A stretch of 51,782 bases of DNA from the NCBI RefSeq assembly GCF_019748715.1, contig NZ_JACLBZ010000003.1:1-51782 (forward strand), written 5' to 3'. The position numbers were made by a program, and so were the translations under genes. The stretch is from Sporosarcina aquimarina. Its GTDB lineage: Bacteria; Bacillota; Bacilli; Bacillales_A; Planococcaceae. The notes beneath the pieces were generated by a model that was given only the letters and a program-made list of their open reading frames with translations, was not told the origin of the DNA and did no database searches. Positions 44,532-51,782 of this stretch are shown piece after piece; positions within the stretch are counted from its first letter, which is position 1, and every line of letters starts with the position of its first letter.

Positions 44532-46004
44532 TTGCATATTACAAACGTATTCTGGTATGCCGTTGTCATATGTATTGCAATTGTACTTTGGGGATCTCTT
44601 GCCCCTGACCATTTAAATGAATTAACCGCGTCTGTTACTGGTTTTATTTACAATCAATTTGGTTGGTTTTATATGGTTGTCATCATTGCAATGATTAGTT
44701 TTTGTATTTATATGATGTTCTCACGTTTTGGTAATATTAAGCTGGGGAAAGATGATGATGAACCCGATTTCAGTTTGCCTGCTTGGTTTGCGATGTTATT
44801 TAGTGCTGGCATGGGAATTGGGCTTATGTTCTTTTCGACAGCAGAAACTATCTCGCATGCTTTCATTAAATCACCAAATGTGGTGCCAGGTTCAGAGCAA
44901 GCAATTTTAGAATCTCTTCAATATACTTCCCTACATTGGGGATTCCACGGTTGGGGATTATATGCTGTAGTCGCACTTGTCTTCGCTTATTTTAAATTTC
45001 GTGTCGGTGCTCCGGGGTTAATTAGCGCAACACTAGAACCGTTATTCGGAAAGAAAGTGATGCGTGGTTCAACCGGACAATTAGTCGATACACTTGCTAT
45101 TTTTGCAACAGTTGTGGGTGTTGCATCCACGCTTGGTTTTGGCTCGGCTCAAATCAACAGTGGGTTAACATTTTTATTCAACGCGCCAAAAGCTTTTTGG
45201 TTTCAACTCATTATATTAGTTGTAGCCACTGTCATTTTCATCATATCTGCATGGTCAGGTATTGGCAACGGCATCAAATACTTAAGTTCGATTAATATGT
45301 GGCTCGCGATCATACTATTGTGCGCATTATTTATCGTAGGACCAACAATGTATATTATAAACATGTTTGTAACGACAATTGGAAATTATATAAATAACTT
45401 TATTCAAATGAGTTTCGAATTAAAACCGATAAACGAAGGTCAGAGGGAATGGATTAACGACTGGACTATCTTCTATTGGGCATGGTGGATATCATGGGCA
45501 CCATTTGTCGGGATGTTTATTGCTCGTGTATCAAAAGGGCGTACAATCAAACAATTTATTATTGGTGTATTAATCGCCCCTACACTCGTGACATTTATTT
45601 TTTTCGCTGTTTTTGGTGGGTCCGCATTGAATTTAGAACAACACGGCATTGCTAAACTCTCCAAATTGGCTACGGAAACCGTGACATTCGGAATGTTTGA
45701 ATATTATCCAATAGGCATGATACTATCTTTTTTGACGATAATTGTAATTGCGATATTTTTTATTACATCTGCCGATTCAGCTACATTTGTACTCGGTATG
45801 TTTAGTACAGGTGGACAACTTAACCCATCAAATTTTGTGAAAATTATTTGGGGACTGATACTTTCAGCGATGGCTGCAATTGTCATGTACTCTGGCGGAC
45901 TTGACGGTTTTCAAAACATGCTCATTATTGCAGCACTCCCTTTTTCCATTATTCTCATTCTAATGGTCATATCGTTTTACAAAACAATCAAACGTACCGA
46001 GTGA
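44532..46004 (+). CDS. BCCT-family osmolyte transporter (OpuD-like)
   Basis: A 490-residue, twelve-helix betaine/carnitine/choline transporter. The substrate and Na+ region reads AGMGIGLMFFSTAE near residue 96, and the signature WTIFYWAWWISWAPFVGMF with RVSKGRT lies near 310-335. The usual Glu-Pro after the glycine motif is Glu-Thr here, so the substrate may differ from glycine betaine. The TTG start is 7 bases after GGGGGGAT and gives the normal length. Followed after 43 bases by an unrecognised gene, probably in one unit. Confidence 0.9.
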   Translation: MHITNVFWYAVVICIAIVLWGSLAPDHLNELTASVTGFIYNQFGWFYMVVIIAMISFCIYMMFSRFGNIKLGKDDDEPDFSLPAWFAMLFSAGMGIGLMFFSTAETISHAFIKSPNVVPGSEQAILESLQYTSLHWGFHGWGLYAVVALVFAYFKFRVGAPGLISATLEPLFGKKVMRGSTGQLVDTLAIFATVVGVASTLGFGSAQINSGLTFLFNAPKAFWFQLIILVVATVIFIISAWSGIGNGIKYLSSINMWLAIILLCALFIVGPTMYIINMFVTTIGNYINNFIQMSFELKPINEGQREWINDWTIFYWAWWISWAPFVGMFIARVSKGRTIKQFIIGVLIAPTLVTFIFFAVFGGSALNLEQHGIAKLSKLATETVTFGMFEYYPIGMILSFLTIIVIAIFFITSADSATFVLGMFSTGGQLNPSNFVKIIWGLILSAMAAIVMYSGGLDGFQNMLIIAALPFSIILILMVISFYKTIKRTE

Positions 46005-46047
46005 TTGGGAACGGCTTAACAATACTTTTAGTAAGGCGGGATTATAA

Positions 46048-46710
46048 ATGAAGTTAGTAAACGTTCGTAAAGGCCAATTTGTTTATTATCAAAATCAATT
46101 GCATAAAGTGTATTCTGTAAAGACATTTTTCAAACGGTCCATTCACCTCATTCGCCTGCAAGATTTTGAACAACAACTTTCTACAGCGAAAGATATTGAT
46201 TTTTATAAACCTAAACACTTAGATAGTTTCGTTTACACTCATAAACGTTATACACTAGATAAAAATGTCAAAGCGAAAGTGGGTGATTACATTTTAGTGA
46301 TCAATCCAAAACCTGATTCGATGGATCATCACTATCTCAACGCCATCGAAATCGTATCGTCAGTTGAAAGAAATGGCGTGATTAGTAATCAGTCAAATGG
46401 AATCAGACATGATGAATACTGGGTAATGGTGCCTGGACTTGAGGAGGGCGCGACGATTATCGACTTTCAAAATCCAGATAGCGAAATGATTGAGAACCAG
46501 GAATCACAACAGGCAGAAACCGATTTACCGGAAACATATATACCTAAAATCGGCGATGTATATCAAAGAAATGATAGTGATCCTGTCATGCAAGCAATGG
46601 TTGTTTCCATAAAAGGGCAGAATGTTTATTTAGGTGGCAATCTAGAAGTGAAAATGAACATATTAACCGACAATGAAAAGTGGAGTTATGTGAAAAACGT
46701 GAAGGACTAA
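46048..46710 (+). CDS. Unrecognised 220-residue protein next to BCCT transporter
   Basis: A soluble protein without signal or membrane helix. The N-terminus KGQFVYYQNQLHKVYSVKTF looks like a KOW/SH3-like barrel strand pattern. A linker rich in Glu, Gln and Ser lies near residues 148-165. The end (YIPKIGDVYQRNDSDPV, then VYLGGNLEVKMNILT) could be a second small beta domain. The ATG follows AAGGCGGG. It lies 43 bases behind the BCCT gene, so it may be regulated with it. I cannot assign a function. Confidence 0.75.
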   Translation: MKLVNVRKGQFVYYQNQLHKVYSVKTFFKRSIHLIRLQDFEQQLSTAKDIDFYKPKHLDSFVYTHKRYTLDKNVKAKVGDYILVINPKPDSMDHHYLNAIEIVSSVERNGVISNQSNGIRHDEYWVMVPGLEEGATIIDFQNPDSEMIENQESQQAETDLPETYIPKIGDVYQRNDSDPVMQAMVVSIKGQNVYLGGNLEVKMNILTDNEKWSYVKNVKD

Positions 46711-47155
46711 TGCGGGACACATAGCAATCTGATGTGGGCGCGACCTATTGTTATGGCAGATGGAAACCGAAGAACCTCGACGTTTTCAGCCAAAGAAAAG
46801 GCGTTTGTTTTACAAGACTTGTTCCAAATACGCTGTTAAGTTCAGATGTAACTTTAAAAGAGCAAACCAATTCATATTGGTTTGCTCTTTTATCGTATTC
46901 TCTTGTGGAGTCACTGGAAGGAATACATGCGAAGGTTATTCAGTTCCATGGTAACTTGTTTGATTCGCTTTACCATTTCAACTGTAATCATTTGTATGTC
47001 GCTCGTATTTAGATTGAAATAATTCCGGTAAGAAAATAAGCTTTGTTCCATACTTACTCTTTTACCAAATTTTACACTAAGCATTATTTTCGCACAGCAA
47101 TCGTTTATTAATTTTCAAGAAAAACATACTAGCCAGACCGCATCATTCGCGTTGG
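46711..47155. other. Intergenic region with short open frames
   Basis: Directly after the 46048 gene the same frame stays open for 42 codons past the TAA, to a second TAA at 46837-46839. It includes WARPIVMADGNRRTSTFSAK, a protein-like stretch without ribosome site. Behind the terminator lies a 31-codon hydrophobic frame (46927-47022, MRRLFSSMVTCLIRFTISTV...) with a GGAAGGA site four bases ahead. Neither can be called a gene safely. The rest shows nothing. Confidence 0.35.
46856..46891. terminator. Bidirectional terminator
   Basis: A perfect 15-bp stem AAAAGAGCAAACCAA with its complement (46856-46870, 46877-46891), loop of 6. It closes the BCCT unit about 145 bases after its last stop. Confidence 0.88.
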
Positions 47156-48107
<952 letters not shown>

Positions 48108-49640
48108 TCACTCATACTTTTTCCGTATTTGGAACTTTAATAATTTCCCTTGCAAACTTCGCGGTAATTCCTCTACAAAATCAATGTGATACGGTATTTT
48201 AAACTTCGCTAATCTGCCATTACAAAATTCAATAATTTCTTCTTTCTCGGCTTGTTCACCCTTGCGCAGCACAATTGCTGCCAATGGTACTTCTCCCCAT
48301 TTTTCATCCGGAATCCCGATCACTGCAGCGTCTTCCACTTTAGGATGTTCATGCAGTACACCTTCAATCTCCGCGGGATAGACATTGATTGCACCGGATA
48401 AGATCATATCTTGTTTTCGGTCCACGATATAGTAATATCCATCTTCGTCTTGAAGCCCTACATCGCCTAAACTGAGCCAATCACCCTTAAACGACTCTTT
48501 GTTCGCTTCTGGTCTTTGATAGTATTCATCGCATAAAGTAATTCCTTTGACAAAGAATTCCCCTGCTTCATTCACTTGCACCTGTTCCCCCTCGTCATTA
48601 AGTAATTCAATTTCCATTCCTAACATCGGCACTCCAACCGATCGATCCTTTTCCATCTGCATTTCCGGGAATAAATTAGCGGCACCGCCTAACTCGGTGG
48701 CTCCATAAAATTCATTCAATTCAACTGTACGAAAATACTCAAACACCTTTTCCTTCGTGCTCGTATGTAAAGGTGCGCCAACTGAAATTAATGATTTTAA
48801 TGAAGTGACGTCAAATTGATGCAAGATCTCTTCAGGCAATGAAAAGATTGCTTCTAACATAGGTGGTGCTAAAAATGTAGTAGTCGTCTTCTCTTGCTCA
48901 ATAGCCTTCAATACTTCTACCGGATGGAATTTCTCCAAAATGTGAACGCTGTTTCCTACGAATAGATTAGGTAGCGAAATACTTAAAGCGGCCGCGCCAT
49001 ATAAAGGGCCAGTTGCTAACCCTTTTCCAAGTCTACCTATGTTAAATTCAATACTGAACAATAAACTGACTAAGTACATGGTGCGATGAGAACGCACTGC
49101 TCCCTTCGGATAACCGGTTGTCCCGCCCGTATACATGATGGAGAGAGTATCTAATTCATTAAGGGGTGACGAAGGTACAGGTTCCTCCTTCGAGAATGCA
49201 GAGATCCAATTTTCATAGTTCAAAAACTCAGCTTGTTCATCTATTCCTACCGTGATAAATTGTTTTGCTGTTCTATACTTTTCAATGAAAGGGACTACTT
49301 CATTAATAAAGCGTGAGTCTACTACTAGGACGACAGATTCAGAGTCATCCAGGACATGTTGAATTTCTGGACCGACAAATCGAGAGTTGATCGGTACATA
49401 AACAGCGCCTATTTTCCCGCAAGCAAATATCACTTCAAATAATTGGTGGCAATTCATCAGCATGAATGCCACTTTATCTCCTTTATCAACTCCGATATCT
49501 TGCAGTGCATGAGCCAGTTGATTAATTCTCTCGTTGAAATCCCGGTAAGTAAATTGCAGTCCTTTAAATGTTATAGCTTCTCTGTCTTGGTACCGCGCTG
49601 CATTCAATTTAATTGGATCACTAAATAACATAGGTTGCAT
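48108..49640 (-). CDS. Acyl-CoA synthetase (AMP-binding, class I)
   Basis: A 510-residue acid:CoA ligase that activates a carboxylic acid through an acyl-AMP. P-loop motif IMYTGGTTGYPKGAVRSH near residue 166, NEFYGATELGG near 310, the hinge SLGDVGLQDEDGYYYIVDRK near 395-415, and the catalytic Lys near the end (RSLQGKLLKF). Its substrate, medium- or long-chain or aromatic acid, cannot be told from sequence. The ATG follows GAGGAGTG. It lies 42 bases behind the nitronate monooxygenase and is probably in the same operon under MarR control. Confidence 0.9.
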   Translation of the reverse strand: MQPMLFSDPIKLNAARYQDREAITFKGLQFTYRDFNERINQLAHALQDIGVDKGDKVAFMLMNCHQLFEVIFACGKIGAVYVPINSRFVGPEIQHVLDDSESVVLVVDSRFINEVVPFIEKYRTAKQFITVGIDEQAEFLNYENWISAFSKEEPVPSSPLNELDTLSIMYTGGTTGYPKGAVRSHRTMYLVSLLFSIEFNIGRLGKGLATGPLYGAAALSISLPNLFVGNSVHILEKFHPVEVLKAIEQEKTTTTFLAPPMLEAIFSLPEEILHQFDVTSLKSLISVGAPLHTSTKEKVFEYFRTVELNEFYGATELGGAANLFPEMQMEKDRSVGVPMLGMEIELLNDEGEQVQVNEAGEFFVKGITLCDEYYQRPEANKESFKGDWLSLGDVGLQDEDGYYYIVDRKQDMILSGAINVYPAEIEGVLHEHPKVEDAAVIGIPDEKWGEVPLAAIVLRKGEQAEKEEIIEFCNGRLAKFKIPYHIDFVEELPRSLQGKLLKFQIRKKYE

Positions 49641-49682
49641 TGTTTCACTCCTCTATGATTTTAGTACTTTCTTTTTAATCTA

Positions 49683-50639
49683 TTATCTTACTAGCCTTTC
49701 TTTGGCTTCGTTATATTGTTCTTCTAATTGTGCAACATAATCCTTTGTCGACTGCACTTGGTCAATCACACCGATTCCTTGTCCGCAGCCCCAAATATCT
49801 TTCCATGCTTTTTGTCCAGCGTCTCCTCCAAAATTCATCTTGGTCGGGTCACTTTCAGGCAAGTTATCTGGATCCAATCCTGAAGCTCGAATGGACGGTG
49901 CTAAATAATTCCCGTGCACTCCTGTGAAATAGTTGCTGTAAACAATGTCATCGGAATTCGCCTTTACAATCGCTTGCTTATATTCTTCAACAGCTCTCGC
50001 TTCTTCAGTAGCAATAAATGGTGAGCCGATGTATGCAAAATCAGCACCCATCGCTTCTGCCGCTAAAATGCTGCCTCCGGTTGCAATTGAACCTGCAAGT
50101 GCCAGCGGACCATCGAACCAATCACGAATTTCTTGAATAAGTGCAAATGGACTTTTTGGTCCCGCATGCCCTCCTGCGCCTGCCGCTACTGCAATTAAAC
50201 CATCTGCCCCTTTTTCAATCGCTTTTTTCGCAAACATATTATTGATCACATCATGTAACACGACACCACCGTAACTATGTGCTGCCTGGTATACATCTTC
50301 TCTTGCACCGAGCGATGTAATAATGATCGGCACTTTATACTTTTTACAAGTTTCCATATCCTCTTCCAGTCTCTCATTGGACCGATGAACAATTTGGTTG
50401 ATTGCAAAAGGTGCTGCCGGACGATCAGGATTTTTCGTATTATATTCTGCTAATTCTTCCGTGATTTCTGCAAGCCACTCATCAAATTGAGAGGATGGCC
50501 TTGCATTTAGAGCCGGCATAGAGCCGATAATTCCAGCTTTACATTGCTCAATCACAAGCTTCGGATTACTAATAATAAACATAGGCGATCCAATTACGGG
50601 GATTCTCATACTTTTCTTCAATTCTTGTAAATTCATCAT
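49683..50639 (-). CDS. Nitronate monooxygenase family flavoprotein
   Basis: A 318-residue FMN TIM-barrel of the nitronate monooxygenase/2-nitropropane dioxygenase group. It has IPVIGSPMFIISNPKLV near residue 13, GLIAVAAGAGGHAGPKSPFAL near 150-170 with the typical GGHxG, and GSIATGGSILAAEAMGADFAYIGS (split near 185-210) for phosphate binding. Such enzymes oxidise propionate-3-nitronate or act as enoyl reductases. ATG codons at 50639 and 50636 follow AAAGGAG; 19 codons further upstream are untranslated leader. First gene of the MarR-controlled unit. Confidence 0.9.
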   Translation of the reverse strand: MMNLQELKKSMRIPVIGSPMFIISNPKLVIEQCKAGIIGSMPALNARPSSQFDEWLAEITEELAEYNTKNPDRPAAPFAINQIVHRSNERLEEDMETCKKYKVPIIITSLGAREDVYQAAHSYGGVVLHDVINNMFAKKAIEKGADGLIAVAAGAGGHAGPKSPFALIQEIRDWFDGPLALAGSIATGGSILAAEAMGADFAYIGSPFIATEEARAVEEYKQAIVKANSDDIVYSNYFTGVHGNYLAPSIRASGLDPDNLPESDPTKMNFGGDAGQKAWKDIWGCGQGIGVIDQVQSTKDYVAQLEEQYNEAKERLVR

Positions 50640-50656
50640 ATTAACTCTCCTTTTCA

Positions 50657-50670
50657 CGTAAGCGCTTTCA
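50657..50670 (-). promoter_or_regulatory. cre-like site in the leader of the nitronate monooxygenase gene
   Basis: On the minus strand TGAAAGCGCTTACG matches the cre consensus at all fixed positions but the last (G for A). It lies between the promoter and the ribosome site, a place where CcpA can block elongation. Confidence 0.6.
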
Positions 50671-50781
50671 AACAACTTTATAGTAGCTGTTTTCAAGATG
50701 ACAGGAGTTCTTCACAATTTACTCTGACTCTTATCAGCGTATGTACATTTCCTTGAAAACAACTACGTTGTATAAGCAATC

Positions 50782-50811
50782 TTACAATGCATGTATATAC
50801 ATGTATTGTAA
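50782..50811. promoter_or_regulatory. 30-bp palindromic operator
   Basis: The arms TTACAATGCATGTAT and its complement form a 30-bp palindrome with a single mismatched pair. It covers the -10 box of the promoter at 50805-50832. With a MarR gene about 70 bases away it is most likely the operator of that regulator. Confidence 0.8.
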
Positions 50812-50832
50812 CTGTTTATCACGAATTGTCAA
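50805..50832 (-). promoter_or_regulatory. Promoter of the nitronate monooxygenase-acyl-CoA ligase unit
   Basis: On the minus strand a perfect TTGACA (50832-50827), 16 bases, then TACAAT (50810-50805), a 5/6 -10 box. The -10 forms one edge of the palindrome, so bound repressor would block it. Confidence 0.75.
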
Positions 50833-50880
50833 TCAATTTATAAAATAACTCTTACGATGTTCCCTTCTATTCTCGCTGTT

Positions 50881-51345
50881 TCAGCTTTCATACTGATCTA
50901 TTACTTGCTGCAATTCCTCTAGTTTGCTTAATAAATCCCTATACTCATCTTTACCGATAGAGTCTTCAATTTCACCTTGTACTTGTGACCATATGGGAGT
51001 AGCATTATTTAATTTTTCATAACCTAATTCTGTTATCGCAACAACTTTTGTTCTGGAATCATGCTCGGCCCTCTTGATGTCCACATAAGCAGACTCCTTT
51101 AAAATATTCAAGTTGCGAGTCACTGTAGTTTGATCCAGCAACATGATTTCCCCCAACTTACTTATTGAAATATATGGATAACGATAAATATTTCCAAGCA
51201 TGTAGTATTGAGTGATTTTTAATCCCGTAGGCTTCAAAAGCTTATTGTACAGCTGCGTAAGAGATCCCGAAACCATTCGAAGGTTCGCACAGGCACAAAT
51301 TTGGATGATATGATCTGCTTTAGTTTGATCGAGGTTATGTTTCAT
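50881..51345 (-). CDS. MarR-family transcriptional regulator
   Basis: A 154-residue winged-helix protein. The DNA-binding part spans about 40-110 and includes ISKLGEIMLLDQTTVTRNLN near residue 62 and the wing DSRTKVVAITELGYEKL near 94, with dimerising helices at both ends. MarR proteins usually repress until an organic acid, acyl-CoA or phenolic ligand binds. The ATG lies 8 bases after GGAAGGAG; nine earlier codons lack a site. It is upstream of, and on the same strand as, the genes it probably controls. Confidence 0.9.
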   Translation of the reverse strand: MKHNLDQTKADHIIQICACANLRMVSGSLTQLYNKLLKPTGLKITQYYMLGNIYRYPYISISKLGEIMLLDQTTVTRNLNILKESAYVDIKRAEHDSRTKVVAITELGYEKLNNATPIWSQVQGEIEDSIGKDEYRDLLSKLEELQQVIDQYES

Positions 51346-51688
51346 GAGGTGTACTCCTTCCTTACAAATCAATTTATCTATATAATCGGTTTAAGAGCAT
51401 TACACGTGTGTCATACAGTTCAGACATATTTCCTCCTTATAATGAAGCTCAGATACCGCCGATCTTATGATGCCTTAATTGTATCATCATTCTATAAATC
51501 AAACATATTACTTACCACTTTTCTTTTTGATTACAATTACTGTTATCTCTTATTATTACGACATACTTCCTATTCAGCGTTTATTTTTAGTTTACTTTGC
51601 TCCTTTAACAGCCGGATAAAAACTTCGACGCTTTATTGATATTGATTTGTCTATCCACTACCACCTTGCTAGACGTTTTATAAACATA
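51346..51688. other. Intergenic region upstream of the MarR gene
   Basis: AT-rich, no supported gene. It contains the 8-bp palindrome ACACGTGT (51402-51409) within TTACACGTGTGTCA, a possible but weak second operator in front of the MarR gene. I saw no firm promoter. Confidence 0.4.
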
Positions 51689-51782
51689 TCAAAAGAGGCT
51701 GGGACAAATCTAATTTGTTCATAATGAAAGACGAACGATCATAAAAAACCCAAAAAGGTTCGGGTTACTTAGTGTGCGGTTA
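51689..51782. mobile_element. Possible end of an insertion element at the window edge
   Basis: AAGAGGCTGGGACAAA at 51692-51707 is a sequence often met at the ends of IS1182-like and related elements and in their degenerate copies in Bacillales. The following bases contain the small stem AACCC/GGGTT. No transposase is inside the window, so whether this is an intact element or a leftover cannot be decided. Confidence 0.35.

Overview
The window looks like a chromosomal segment of a spore-forming member of the Planococcaceae, Sporosarcina-like. The evidence is the moderate GC content, strong GGAGG ribosome sites with many TTG and GTG starts, a YunB sporulation protein, and a gene order that follows the Bacillus subtilis yug-yux-yuf-mrp-yui-yum-yut-yun stretch. 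The species is inferred from this general picture, not from a marker gene.

Layout. 1-233: an rRNA-type promoter and leader on the minus strand run off the left edge. 234-3528: DMT permease, MgtC-like protein, iron alcohol dehydrogenase, DUF378 protein. 3574-7722: ornithine/proline degradation to 2-oxoglutarate (rocA-rocD, then rocG from its own promoter), with a perfect CcpA cre site at the rocA promoter. 7880-10019: yugI, yugE, a small membrane protein and a cyclophilin. 10255-13503: MFS exporter and class A penicillin-binding protein. 14361-20133: complete seven-gene Mrp Na+/H+ antiporter operon. 20155-24622: Gly/Tyr-rich protein, leucyl aminopeptidase, YuiD, YuiB and type II NADH dehydrogenase YumB, the last with a structured leader. 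25070-26587: AT-rich accessory island with an unrecognised 311-residue protein and the remnant of a tyrosine recombinase behind a hairpin that hides its ribosome site. 26588-32953: small conserved redox, Fe-S and lipoate genes (yutM, yutI, yuzD, yutJ, yuzB, yutF, yutE, yutD, lipA) plus a small gene broken by one base.

33111-36498: two Na+-coupled transporters. One is an NSS-family carrier with a 44-residue partner subunit. The other is an NhaC-family carrier behind a complete lysine riboswitch and terminator, so it is probably the lysine transporter LysW. 36909-40792: yunB, yunD, yunE, yunF. 40959-41717: a glutaredoxin, a 50-residue CxxC membrane protein and a rhodanese as one operon, with a CsoR/CstR-like operator inside its promoter. 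42004-44118: NfeD protein and flotillin FloT behind a textbook sigma-W promoter. 44532-46710: BCCT osmolyte transporter and an unrecognised partner gene. 47156-47674: PaiA-type acetyltransferase. 48108-51345: acyl-CoA ligase, nitronate monooxygenase and a MarR regulator, with a 30-bp near-perfect palindrome over the -10 box and a cre-like site in the leader. The right edge carries a sequence resembling the end of an insertion element.

Most of the window is ordinary core chromosome. The points most worth checking are the lysine riboswitch/LysW pair, the decayed recombinase with its hairpin leader next to an orphan gene, the frameshifted small gene at 28627-28801, the glutaredoxin-CxxC-rhodanese operon, the hairpin hiding the yunB ribosome site, and the MarR-controlled catabolic module. 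I saw no CRISPR array, tRNA gene or intact insertion sequence.
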